Under the pieces are notes generated by a model. The model worked only from the letters and a program-made list of their open reading frames with translations. It was not told the DNA's origin and searched no databases. The translations under genes and the position numbers were made by a program. Positions 37,365 through 45,694 of a stretch of DNA of 64,000 bases are shown here, piece by piece. Source of the stretch: Rhizorhapis suberifaciens. GTDB taxonomy: Bacteria > Pseudomonadota > Alphaproteobacteria > Sphingomonadales > Sphingomonadaceae. Location of the stretch: positions 248,001-312,000 of the forward strand of contig NZ_JACHOV010000001.1 in the NCBI RefSeq assembly GCF_014200045.1, read 5' to 3'. Numbering within the stretch: the first letter of the stretch is position 1; every line of letters starts with the position of its first letter.

Positions 37365-38051
37365 CTAAATCCTTAGACAAGCGTCCAGCCCGCTGCGCTT
37401 CACTATGCCGATGCGCCGCATGATGCTGTTCCCATAGCGGCGAGTGAACCCGCTGGGCGAGATTGCCGCACGCTTCTTGGGTAGCGGCAATACAGCGGCA
37501 ATCCGGGCAGCCTCCGTTCGCGAGAGGCGATCGGCGCCATGATTGAAATAGCGGATCGCTCCGGCTTCAACACCATAGGTGCCGATGCCCGTTTCCGCGA
37601 CGTTCAGATAGACCTCCATGATCCGTTTTTTGGGCCACAGGGTTTCGATCAAGACGGTGAACCATGCCTCCAGCCCTTTGCGAAAAAAGCCGCCTCCCTG
37701 CCACAAAAAGGCATTTTTTGCCGTTTGCTGACTGATCGTGGAGCCGCCCCGGATACGACCGCCATTGGCATTGCGGCGCATGGCGTCCAATATTGCTTCA
37801 CGATCGAAGCCATGGTGAGTGCAAAATTTGCTGTCCTCCCCAGCGATCACCGCACGGGGCATGTCAGGGTCAATTTCGCCCAGCGGCACCCAATCCTTGG
37901 TAATGCCTTTGCCATCCAGGATCATGGTCGCCGTGACAGGCGGCGGTACGAAGCGGAACAGCAGGACCCACAAGACCGAGAAAAGGACGAAGTAGACAAG
38001 GATTTTGAACGCGATACGGAGAAAACGGCGCGAGCCCGATTTGTTAGCCAT
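37365..38051 (-). CDS. mtgA: Monofunctional biosynthetic peptidoglycan transglycosylase
   Basis: A 228-residue glycosyltransferase 51 enzyme that polymerises lipid II into glycan strands. One N-terminal membrane anchor (ILVYFVLFSVLWVLLFRFV) is followed by the GT51 motifs IAGEDSKFCTHHGFD (catalytic Glu), RGGSTISQQTAKNAF, KKRIMEVYLNVAE and AARIAAVLPLP. The length is normal, and no transpeptidase domain is present. Confidence 0.95.
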   Translation of the reverse strand: MANKSGSRRFLRIAFKILVYFVLFSVLWVLLFRFVPPPVTATMILDGKGITKDWVPLGEIDPDMPRAVIAGEDSKFCTHHGFDREAILDAMRRNANGGRIRGGSTISQQTAKNAFLWQGGGFFRKGLEAWFTVLIETLWPKKRIMEVYLNVAETGIGTYGVEAGAIRYFNHGADRLSRTEAARIAAVLPLPKKRAAISPSGFTRRYGNSIMRRIGIVKRSGLDACLRI

Positions 38052-38122
38052 GCGTGATGATTAGCGCGAAGTTTTCGGCCCGTCATCACTCCAATGCGTC
38101 ACCTATGGCCCTAAAGCGCAAT

Positions 38123-39031
38123 TTACAGCCCCGCCGGTACCAGCTTCTTGTCGCCCGCAATCCGCATCATCGCTTTTTGGAGCTTCTCAAATGCCCGTAC
38201 CTCTATCTGGCGTACGCGTTCGCGGCTGACACCATAGACCTGGCTCAGTTCCTCGAGCGTCTTGGGCTCTTCCGCGAGCCGCCGCTCCGCAAGAATATGC
38301 TTCTCGCGCTCATTTAGGTCGGCCATCGCTTCAACCAGCATGCCATGCCGGACATCGGCCTCTTGGGCTTCGGCAACGCGTTCGTCCTGCAATGGACCTT
38401 CATCGGACAGCCAATCCTGCCATTGTCCATCACCATCCTCGCGCATAGGTACATTGAGCGAGGTGTCCCCGCCCATTGCCATACGGCGATTCATGCTGAC
38501 CACGTCTTCTTCCGTTACGCCAAGGTCGGTGGCGATCTTTTCCACATCTTCGGGCCGCAAATCGCCGTCCTCGAAAGCTTCAAGATTGTTCTTCATCCGG
38601 CGCAGGTTGAAGAACAGCTTCTTCTGCGCCGCGGTAGTGCCCATTTTCACAAGGCTCCAGCTGCGCAGGATGAATTCCTGAATGGAGGCCCGGATCCACC
38701 ACATGGCGTAGGTGGCAAGGCGGAAGCCCCGGTCGGGCTCGAATTTCTTGACGCCCTGCATCAGGCCAATATTGCCCTCGGAAATGAGTTCGCTCATCGG
38801 CAAGCCATAGCCCCGATAGCCCATGGCGATCTTTGCCACGAGACGCAGGTGCGACGTAACGAGCTGTGCCGCCGCCTCAGGATCCTGATGCTCGGCATAG
38901 CGTTTTGCCAACATATATTCCTGCTCAGGCTTAAGAAGCGGGAACTTCCGAATCTCTGCCAGGTAGCGGTTCAGACTTGCATCACCGCCAAGTGCAGGAA
39001 TTGTCGCGGGGACATTGGTTCCATTGGCCAT
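38123..39031 (-). CDS. rpoH: RNA polymerase sigma-32 factor RpoH
   Basis: The 302-residue heat-shock sigma factor. The RpoH box AAQKKLFFNLRRMK separates it from other group 3 sigma factors. Region 2 reads LISEGNIGLMQGVKKFEPDRGFRLATYAMWWIRASIQ (shown only as landmark), and region 4 ends GVSRERVRQIEVRAFEKL. It would drive chaperone and protease genes; tig, clpP and clpX are close by but no RpoH promoter was established. The upstream region (39032-39124) shows no clear regulatory hairpin to my eye. Confidence 0.95.
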   Translation of the reverse strand: MANGTNVPATIPALGGDASLNRYLAEIRKFPLLKPEQEYMLAKRYAEHQDPEAAAQLVTSHLRLVAKIAMGYRGYGLPMSELISEGNIGLMQGVKKFEPDRGFRLATYAMWWIRASIQEFILRSWSLVKMGTTAAQKKLFFNLRRMKNNLEAFEDGDLRPEDVEKIATDLGVTEEDVVSMNRRMAMGGDTSLNVPMREDGDGQWQDWLSDEGPLQDERVAEAQEADVRHGMLVEAMADLNEREKHILAERRLAEEPKTLEELSQVYGVSRERVRQIEVRAFEKLQKAMMRIAGDKKLVPAGL

Positions 39032-39124
39032 GATTGAATATGCTCACTTTCCCTATAATCTGTTTCTTATCCGTCCTTTATAGCATGGCGATGCGGAGAA
39101 AGGACGCCGTTTTCTTATACCTAT

Positions 39125-40108
39125 TTATACGCGAAGGTGCCTTAACAGTTCCTGCATGTCATCAGGAATTTCACTTTGAAAGGCCAAAGCGTTGCTATTG
39201 ACGGGGTGAATAAAGCCGAGCTTTGCGGCATGCAATGCCTGCCTCCGGAAACCCAGCTTTTCCAAAATTGACCGAAGCCCCTTGCGTGGCCGCCCATAAA
39301 CCGGGTCGCCGATTAGCGGATGGCCGATATGCGCCATATGAACGCGCACTTGGTGGGTGCGCCCTGTTTCTAGCCGGCATTCCACCAATGCCGCATCGTC
39401 CAGCACCTCTTTGACTTCATAATGAGTGATCGCATGCTTACCCCTTCCCTCGCGCTGGACGGCCATTTTCTTGCGATCGTGAGAAGACCGGCCCATCCAT
39501 GCGTCGACTGAGGCGCTGGCGGGAGAGGGGCGGCCGCTGACGATGGCAACATAGCGCCGGTCGATGCTATGCTCGGAGAACTGCGCCGCCAACCCCTCAT
39601 GGGCCTTGTCAGTCTTTGCGATCACCAAAAGGCCGGAGGTGTCCTTGTCGATCCGATGCACGATCCCTGGCCGAGCCACGCCACCAATGCCCGAGAGCTG
39701 TCCGTGGCAATGGTGGAGGAGGGCGTTGACCAGCGTACCGTCCGGGTTGCCTGCCGCTGGATGCACTACAAGACCCGCGGGCTTGTCGACCACGATCAGA
39801 TGTTCGTCCTCAAAAGCGATGTTGAGGGGAATATCCTGAGCAACGGCCTCTGCCGCGATTGGTGGGGGCACAGCGATTTGATACTGCTCGCCCTCACTCA
39901 CCTTATGCGAAGGGGTGGCGATCTGTGTGGCTCCTTGTGTAACTTTTCCGTCAATAATCAATGACTTCAAACGTTCACGCGACAGGTCCGGCATTAGCGC
40001 CGCGAGCGCACGATCCAACCTCATGCCGTGGCAATCTTCGGTGATAAACGCGTTGATACTGGAAGCCCCCGAATTCACATCATAAGATATAGAAATGGCC
40101 GTCCGCAT
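39125..40108 (-). CDS. rluD: 23S rRNA pseudouridine synthase, RluD-type
   Basis: A protein of about 327 residues with an N-terminal S4 RNA-binding domain (MRLDRALAALMPDLSRERLKSLI) and the catalytic core: VVDKPAGLVVHPA, VHRIDKDTSGLLVIAKTD with the active Asp, and GRTHQVRVHMAHIGHPL. This is the RluC/RluD layout that modifies helix 69-type sites of 23S rRNA. The start is uncertain. The ATG at 40108 has GGAG ten bases before it but overlaps the divergent JAMM gene by 14 bases; a GTG at 40078 would avoid the overlap but has no ribosome-binding site. Confidence 0.85.
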   Translation of the reverse strand: MRTAISISYDVNSGASSINAFITEDCHGMRLDRALAALMPDLSRERLKSLIIDGKVTQGATQIATPSHKVSEGEQYQIAVPPPIAAEAVAQDIPLNIAFEDEHLIVVDKPAGLVVHPAAGNPDGTLVNALLHHCHGQLSGIGGVARPGIVHRIDKDTSGLLVIAKTDKAHEGLAAQFSEHSIDRRYVAIVSGRPSPASASVDAWMGRSSHDRKKMAVQREGRGKHAITHYEVKEVLDDAALVECRLETGRTHQVRVHMAHIGHPLIGDPVYGRPRKGLRSILEKLGFRRQALHAAKLGFIHPVNSNALAFQSEIPDDMQELLRHLRV

Positions 40109-40514
40109 ATCAAGAACACTCCTCGACAGCATTATCGCGGACGCGGCGATCGCAACAAATGTGGAACGCTGCGGCCTTCTATTGGGGGAAGAGCATATTG
40201 ATGATGTGCGCTTTGCTCCCAATGTTGCTGACGACCCTCTCCGCCATTTCGAATTGGATCCAACAGTGCTCATTGCCACTCACAAGGCGGCGAGGGCGGG
40301 GGGAGCCCGCATTCTTGGCCATTACCACTCGCATCCATCCGGCGAGGCTGTCCCTTCTGTAACAGACGCTCGACACGCGGTTGCCGATGGATCGCTCTGG
40401 CTGCTTGTGGCGCGAGGCGAGGCGACACTTTGGCGCGCGGTGGCTGCCGGTTCCCTTCACGGCCGGTTTCAAGCCGAGCCGATGGAGATTTACGGCGATG
40501 TCGAGCTTGCATAG
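40095..40514 (+). CDS. JAMM/MPN-domain metalloprotease-like protein (Mov34 family)
   Basis: A 139-residue protein with the zinc-binding JAMM motif HSHPSGEAVPSVTD (H-x-H-x7-S-x2-D) preceded by a conserved Glu in CGLLLGEE. Bacterial members remove C-terminal extensions from ubiquitin-like sulfur carriers or act in cysteine metabolism; the partner here is not visible. No ribosome-binding site precedes the ATG, and the start overlaps the possible rluD start on the opposite strand by 14 bases. Confidence 0.8.
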   Translation: MAVRISRTLLDSIIADAAIATNVERCGLLLGEEHIDDVRFAPNVADDPLRHFELDPTVLIATHKAARAGGARILGHYHSHPSGEAVPSVTDARHAVADGSLWLLVARGEATLWRAVAAGSLHGRFQAEPMEIYGDVELA

Positions 40515-40548
40515 AGAGTCACGCTCCTGCATTAGGAACGCGATAATG

Positions 40549-40568
40549 CTCAGCCTGTTCGGGCTGAG
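40549..40568 (+). terminator. Hairpin after the JAMM gene
   Basis: CTCAGCC-TGTTCG-GGCTGAG forms a 7-bp stem followed by TTCTT, 34 bases after the stop codon and before chpT. Confidence 0.45.
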
Positions 40569-40623
40569 TTCTTGACACCCAGTCTTTGGGCATGTCCATC
40601 GCCCCGGCACAGGATGATGATAA

Positions 40624-41268
40624 ATGACCGTAGAGAGTATCGACTTTGCCGCCCTTCTCTGTTCTCGCCTTTGTCATGATTTGCTAAGCCCAATTGGTGC
40701 GCTCAACAATGGGCTTGAGCTTCTGTCTGATGAAAATGATCCCGAAATGCGGGCTCGCTGTCTGGAACTTTTGGCGGAAAGTGCTCGGACATCGGCGAAC
40801 AAGCTCAAATATTTCCGACTGGCTTTCGGTTCGGCGGGCGGCTTTGGCGACATGGTTCCGGCTGGAGAGGCGAAGTCCGCGATCGAGGGGATTTTTTCCT
40901 CTACCGGCCGAGTGAATGTCGGCTGGCTTGTGAGCGAAAACAGTCTCAGCAAGGCTGCGGTAAAGATTTTGCTCAATCTGTCGCTGATCGCTGGAGAGGC
41001 CCTCGTGCGCGGTGGACAGCTGGATATTGGGGCGGAGAGCCGGGACGGATTCACCGAAATCGTGGTGCGGGGCGAAGGACCGCGGATTGTTCTCGATAAC
41101 GAACTGCGCGCCGCGCTGCAGGGCCAGGGAAATGACGCAGGTCTGACACCCCGCGCGGCCGCGGCGTGGATGGTCAACAAGCTCGTGACCGAGGCCGGAG
41201 GCCAGGTCATGCTTTCTGAGCCGACTGATCCGGTTTTGCTGTTCGGAGTAAGTGTCCCGCGGGGATGA
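40624..41268 (+). CDS. chpT: Histidine phosphotransferase ChpT
   Basis: A 214-residue protein with the dimerisation helix LLCSRLCHDLLSPIGALNNGLELL, in which His18 is the phosphorylated residue. A degenerate HATPase-like domain follows, lacking ATP-binding glycine boxes (LIAGEALVRGG, TPRAAAAWMVNKLVTEAGG). ChpT passes phosphate from CckA to CtrA and CpdR. AGGA precedes the ATG by nine bases. It lies immediately before the chemotaxis operon, and cckA is 31 kb away in this window. Confidence 0.9.
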   Translation: MTVESIDFAALLCSRLCHDLLSPIGALNNGLELLSDENDPEMRARCLELLAESARTSANKLKYFRLAFGSAGGFGDMVPAGEAKSAIEGIFSSTGRVNVGWLVSENSLSKAAVKILLNLSLIAGEALVRGGQLDIGAESRDGFTEIVVRGEGPRIVLDNELRAALQGQGNDAGLTPRAAAAWMVNKLVTEAGGQVMLSEPTDPVLLFGVSVPRG

Positions 41269-41282
41269 TCGGAAGCCTCTTT

Positions 41283-41297
41283 TTAACGCGGCTTTAA
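41283..41297 (+). promoter_or_regulatory. CtrA-binding box upstream of cheA
   Basis: TTAA-CGCGGCT-TTAA is an exact match to the CtrA consensus (TTAA-N7-TTAA) and is followed by CC. It lies 48 bases before the cheA start at 41346 and 14 bases after the chpT stop, where a promoter would be expected. Confidence 0.7.
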
Positions 41298-41345
41298 CCA
41301 ACATCGGCCATGGTGCCTTTCGACTTTGAAGTCGGACGGGACCAT

Positions 41346-43724
41346 ATGGACGAGTTACTCGCGGAATTCATTTCCGAAACGCAGGAAACCATGGAGGCTC
41401 TCGCTGGCGAAATCGTCGCGTGGGAAGCTGATCCCATGGACCGCGAGCGGCTGGACGCGATCTTTCGCTTCTTTCATACCGTCAAAGGAAGCTGCGGGTT
41501 TTTGAATCTGCCAAGATTTGAAAAGCTTAGCCATGCCGCCGAGGATGCGCTCTCCGAAATTCGTTCGGGTAAAAGGGAGGCTGATCCTGCAACCGTGAGC
41601 GCGGTGCTGGCGATAATGGATCGCATCGGCGAACTTGCGCAAGCAGTCGTTGCCGGCACGTCGGTGCCCAGCGAAAGCGATGACATATTGATCGACGCCC
41701 TCCTCAATCCGGAGGAGGCGGCGCCAATGGCCGTTGGCAATTCGGCTGATGAGCCGACGGACATTTCAAACGCGGAAGCCAAACGCCACACGCCTGCAAT
41801 GCGTAGCATTCGCCTCCCGCTCAGCCTTATCGATCAGCTGATGAATGGCGTTTCCGACATGGTGCTGGCGCGGAATGAATTATCGCGCAAGCTGCGCGAG
41901 CGCTTTTCCGACCCTGAACTGGAAAGCACGTTTGAGCGGCTGTCCAGTTGTGTCGCCGACATGCGCGATGCCATCAGTAAAACCCGGATGCAGCGCGTCG
42001 ACCGGTTATTTATGGCCATTCCCAGAATGGTGCGCGATCTAGGCCGCGATCTAGGCAAAAAGATCGAACTGACGATCGAGGGCGGCGACGTCGAAATGGA
42101 CCGCGAGATGGTGGAGATGGTGGTCGATCCACTTACTCACATTGTCCGCAATTCGATAGACCATGGCATTGAAACCCCGGCGGGGCGGCTGAAGGCGGGG
42201 AAACCGGAGACAGGCCAGTTGCGAGTCGCGGCTCGGCAGGCCGGGAATCAAATCGTCATAGAAATAGCCGACGACGGGCGGGGCATCGATACCGACAAGT
42301 TGGTAGCAAAGGCCATTGCCAGCAATTTCCTTACTCGCGAAAAGGCGGCCGAATTGAGCGAGGCGGCCCGCCTCGACCTGATCTTTGCAGCAGGCCTTTC
42401 CACCGCAGGTGCGGTCACTGCGGTTTCCGGACGCGGCGTCGGCATGGACGTGGTTCGTTCCAACCTTGAGCGGATCGGCGGGGTGATTGCCCTGGATAAC
42501 CATCCGGGCAGGGGCTTGAAGATCACATTGCGCGTGCCGCTGACGCTGACGATCATTCCCGGTCTCATCATTCGGGCGGGTAATCAGCATTTCGCTATTC
42601 CCCGGGCTGCGGTGGTGGAAATCCTCCATGACAACAATGAAATGCTGTCCATTTCCGGGGTTGGAGGCGCGCGTATTGCCACCATCCGGCGCATCCGCCA
42701 TTCCATGATCGACCTGGAAGACCTGCTTTGTCTCGAACGCGTTCAGGAAGCCGGCAAGAGAACGCTGATCGTGATCCGTTCGACATCGGGTGTGCCGTTC
42801 GCTTTAGGTGTTCAGGCGGTCGATAATCATGAGGAGCTGGTCATTAGACCAGCATCGCCCCTGGTGATGGCATCGGGACTATATGCAGGAATGACGCTGC
42901 CGGACAATGGCCAGCCGATGCTGCTGCTGGACGCCAGCGGCCTCGCCAGCGCCGCAATGTTGCCGGTGATTGACGGCGAAGCGGAGGCTAAGGAGCGTCG
43001 TTCCTCGCCTGAGGATGTGGCGGCCGAAGAACTGGTGAGTGCGTTGATGTTTACCGAACGCACTGGTGAGGAACGGCTGCTCCGCCTGTCGTTGGTAGAG
43101 CGCGTCGAGGACATCGCTGCTGAGCATTTCGGCCAATCGGCCGGTCGCTGGTTTGCGCGGATCGACGGCAAGCTTCTGCCGGTCGTGCGTCCGTTGGCAG
43201 AGCGCCCAAAATCTCCCGTAACAGCACTTCGACTTCGCGAAGGCGGTCGGGAGCTATGTTATCCGGTGGACCACATCATGGACATTGTTCAAATGCCACC
43301 CGTTGCCGACCTGGTCTATCGCAGTGGCATCGTTGGGGGTGTAACCGCAATTGATGGCAGGCAATATGAGGTCATAGATACCTTCGCTCTGTTGGCGTCG
43401 GTCCCTGAAGAAGGGGTGGCGCCGACACCTGTTCGTTGCCTGTTGGCTGATAAGGACGATCCCTGGATGCAGGAGATATTGGCGCCCCTGATTCGTCAGG
43501 CCGGCTACGAACCGGTCCTGGACGATGCTTCGGCCGCCAGGGGAGCAGACATAGTGTTTTGCATGGCCCAGTCCAGCGTAGCCGAGACTATTGTAGATCG
43601 ACCAGTGGTAAAGCTTCGCAACGGCCAAAGACCTCAGGGCCCGGATGATCATAGCATCTACCGCTATGACAGGGACGCATTGATTGCGGCGATCGAGTCC
43701 GTAAAAAGAGGAAAGGCGGCCTGA
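41346..43724 (+). CDS. cheA: Chemotaxis histidine kinase CheA with extra C-terminal domains
   Basis: A 792-residue kinase. The Hpt domain has His44 in FHTVKGSCGF; a dimerisation helix pair (SLIDQLMNGVSDMVLARNEL), the HATPase domain (HIVRNSIDHGIE, ADDGRGID, GRGVGMDVVRSN) and a CheW-like domain follow. Beyond the usual end there is a second CheW-like region (VTALRLREGGRELCYPVDHIM) and a receiver-like end (VRCLLADKDDPWMQEILAPL) whose expected phospho-Asp position reads ADIVFCMAQ, so it looks inactive. The ATG at 41346 is preferred to 41310 because it begins at the Hpt helix and leaves room for the CtrA-box promoter. Confidence 0.9.
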   Translation: MDELLAEFISETQETMEALAGEIVAWEADPMDRERLDAIFRFFHTVKGSCGFLNLPRFEKLSHAAEDALSEIRSGKREADPATVSAVLAIMDRIGELAQAVVAGTSVPSESDDILIDALLNPEEAAPMAVGNSADEPTDISNAEAKRHTPAMRSIRLPLSLIDQLMNGVSDMVLARNELSRKLRERFSDPELESTFERLSSCVADMRDAISKTRMQRVDRLFMAIPRMVRDLGRDLGKKIELTIEGGDVEMDREMVEMVVDPLTHIVRNSIDHGIETPAGRLKAGKPETGQLRVAARQAGNQIVIEIADDGRGIDTDKLVAKAIASNFLTREKAAELSEAARLDLIFAAGLSTAGAVTAVSGRGVGMDVVRSNLERIGGVIALDNHPGRGLKITLRVPLTLTIIPGLIIRAGNQHFAIPRAAVVEILHDNNEMLSISGVGGARIATIRRIRHSMIDLEDLLCLERVQEAGKRTLIVIRSTSGVPFALGVQAVDNHEELVIRPASPLVMASGLYAGMTLPDNGQPMLLLDASGLASAAMLPVIDGEAEAKERRSSPEDVAAEELVSALMFTERTGEERLLRLSLVERVEDIAAEHFGQSAGRWFARIDGKLLPVVRPLAERPKSPVTALRLREGGRELCYPVDHIMDIVQMPPVADLVYRSGIVGGVTAIDGRQYEVIDTFALLASVPEEGVAPTPVRCLLADKDDPWMQEILAPLIRQAGYEPVLDDASAARGADIVFCMAQSSVAETIVDRPVVKLRNGQRPQGPDDHSIYRYDRDALIAAIESVKRGKAA

Positions 43725-44158
43725 TGAGCGAACTTTATCTTTTCGCCCGCATCGGCGGCACCGACGTCGCTATTCGCACGGGACAGATTGAAGCGGTCGT
43801 CAAGCTGACGGAGATTTCACCGGTGCCGCGAGTACCGATGCATGTCGCCGGGTTGTCGGCCCTGCGCAGCCGGGTACTCACAATCATCGATACGGCGGCG
43901 CTCGTGTGGGGCCGCCCGGCCTCAGTCGTGCCAGGATCGTTTGCCATCATCACAGACATTATCGGGCACAGCTATGGCATGACCGTGGATTCCGTAAGTG
44001 ACATAGCTCCGGTATTGGGCGGCGAACTGCCGCTTTGCGGGCAATTGGATCCCGCATGGCGCCCGTTTGCATACAAAATGGTCGAGAACGAACACGGACC
44101 GCACCTGCTGATCAGCCTCAGCAGCTTCGTTGATCAAACGCAGCCGCTTGCAGCTTGA
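43724..44158 (+). CDS. cheW: Chemotaxis coupling protein CheW
   Basis: A 144-residue single CheW domain that links chemoreceptors to CheA. Typical strands are LFARIGGTDVAIRTGQIEAVV, VPRVPMHVAGLSALRSRVLTIID and YGMTVDSVSDIAPV. It overlaps the cheA stop by one base (TGATG), so translation is coupled. No chemoreceptor gene lies in the window. Confidence 0.9.
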   Translation: MSELYLFARIGGTDVAIRTGQIEAVVKLTEISPVPRVPMHVAGLSALRSRVLTIIDTAALVWGRPASVVPGSFAIITDIIGHSYGMTVDSVSDIAPVLGGELPLCGQLDPAWRPFAYKMVENEHGPHLLISLSSFVDQTQPLAA

Positions 44159-44229
44159 AAGCAGCGTTTACCATTCCCTTACGAACATAGGGTAGTTTCC
44201 ACGACAACAACGTTGATAAAGGTTGCTTC

Positions 44230-44595
44230 ATGAAAAACTGTCTCGTGGTCGATGACTCCAAGGTGATCCGGAAGGTCGCCCGACACATATTGGAGTCGCT
44301 CCAGCTTTCGGTATCGGAGGCATGCGACGGCAAGGAAGCGCTGACCCATTGCGAAGCAACTGTTCCTGACGTGGTGCTGTTGGACTGGAACATGCCAGTG
44401 ATGAGCGGGATGGAGTTCCTGCAGGCACTTGGTGATCTTGAAATGGAATCCCGGCCTAAGGTGATCTTCTGCACCACTGAGAACGGCATTGGTCACATCA
44501 AGGCAGCGGTCGAGGCAGGCGCGGACGAATATGTCATGAAACCCTTCGACAGAGATACACTGGAAAGCAAGTTACAGATCGTCGGCGTCATTTGA
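44230..44595 (+). CDS. cheY: Chemotaxis response regulator CheY
   Basis: A 121-residue lone receiver domain with the full phosphorylation set: VVDDSK (acidic pair), Asp in VVLLDWNMPVMSG, Thr in IFCTTENG and Lys in YVMKPFD. It should carry phosphate from CheA to the flagellar switch. AAAGG lies seven bases before the ATG. It sits between cheW and cheB. Confidence 0.9.
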   Translation: MKNCLVVDDSKVIRKVARHILESLQLSVSEACDGKEALTHCEATVPDVVLLDWNMPVMSGMEFLQALGDLEMESRPKVIFCTTENGIGHIKAAVEAGADEYVMKPFDRDTLESKLQIVGVI

Positions 44596-44608
44596 CGGGG
44601 ACCTGGCG

Positions 44609-45694
44609 ATGGCTCGCTCCGATAAAAACCAGTCGCCAGGGGAAAAAGCCGTCCGGCCTATACGCCTGCTGATCGTCGACGACTCGCTGGTTGCACGAAG
44701 TGTTTTTGAACGGATCGTTACCCAGGACAAGCAGTTCCAGCTTTGTGAAACGCTTCCAAGCGCTGCGGCGGCCCTCACCTATCTGGCCCACAATCAGGTC
44801 GACATTATTATGCTCGACATTGAAATGCCCGGCCAAAGCGGCCTCGCGGCCTTGCCGGACATTTTGAAGCAGGGCGGCAATGCCAGGGTCATCATTTTGT
44901 CCTCGAACTGTGAAGAAGGCAGCGCTGCCGCCGTTGAGGCGCTGGCTATCGGGGCTAGCGACATCATGTCCAAGCCGGGCCGCAGTGCATTTAGTGGCCA
45001 GTTCGCCGAAATACTGATTGAGCGGTTGCTGAGGCTGGGCAGGCAAGTGCAATGTCAGAACACTGGCGAAAGCACGCCGCCCATGGGTTTGCGTAGCTAT
45101 GACCGCCGCGTCAGTATCGCCTGTCTGGGGGTGGGGGCTTCTACTGGCGGCATTCCCGCCTTGGGACAATTATTCTCGGGATTAGGACAGGGCATTGGCG
45201 TGCCTGTGCTGCTGACGCAACATCTTCCACCTAGCTTCATGCCCTATTTTGCGGTGCAACTGAGCCGCATGACGCCGATGTCGGTTAAAATCGCGGAAGA
45301 AGGCGACGTTTTGCGGCCCGATCATGTCTATATCGCGCCGGGCGAGGCCAATCTCACCTGTCGGATGCGGGTGGATGGATCGGTTTGCATAATACTCGAT
45401 CCTGAACGTGAGCCATTGGCCAGCATGCCCGGAGTAGATCCAATGTTCGCTTCTATGGCAAAAACCTTTGGCGCGGGAGCTGTAGCTATCGTGCTGACGG
45501 GGATGGGGCGTGACGGCACAGCCGGCGCGGAGAAAATAGCTGCCGCCGGAGGTTGGATTGTGGCTCAGGACGCTGAAACCAGCGTTGTGTGGGGCATGCC
45601 TGGTTCGATTGCCCGGGCAGGGCTGGCGAGCGCCATCATGCCGCCGGCGCGAATGGGGGCTTATATGCTGAGCCAATTGGCGAAGGCCGCATGA
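44609..45694 (+). CDS. cheB: Chemotaxis methylesterase CheB
   Basis: A 361-residue protein: receiver domain (LLIVDDS, phospho-Asp in IIMLDIEMPGQSG), linker, and CheB methylesterase domain with the catalytic Ser in GASTGGIPAL, His in LTQHLPPSF and Asp in LTGMGRDGTAGA. It removes methyl groups from chemoreceptors and may deamidate glutamines. GGGGA precedes the ATG. Its stop overlaps cheR by four bases. Confidence 0.95.
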   Translation: MARSDKNQSPGEKAVRPIRLLIVDDSLVARSVFERIVTQDKQFQLCETLPSAAAALTYLAHNQVDIIMLDIEMPGQSGLAALPDILKQGGNARVIILSSNCEEGSAAAVEALAIGASDIMSKPGRSAFSGQFAEILIERLLRLGRQVQCQNTGESTPPMGLRSYDRRVSIACLGVGASTGGIPALGQLFSGLGQGIGVPVLLTQHLPPSFMPYFAVQLSRMTPMSVKIAEEGDVLRPDHVYIAPGEANLTCRMRVDGSVCIILDPEREPLASMPGVDPMFASMAKTFGAGAVAIVLTGMGRDGTAGAEKIAAAGGWIVAQDAETSVVWGMPGSIARAGLASAIMPPARMGAYMLSQLAKAA

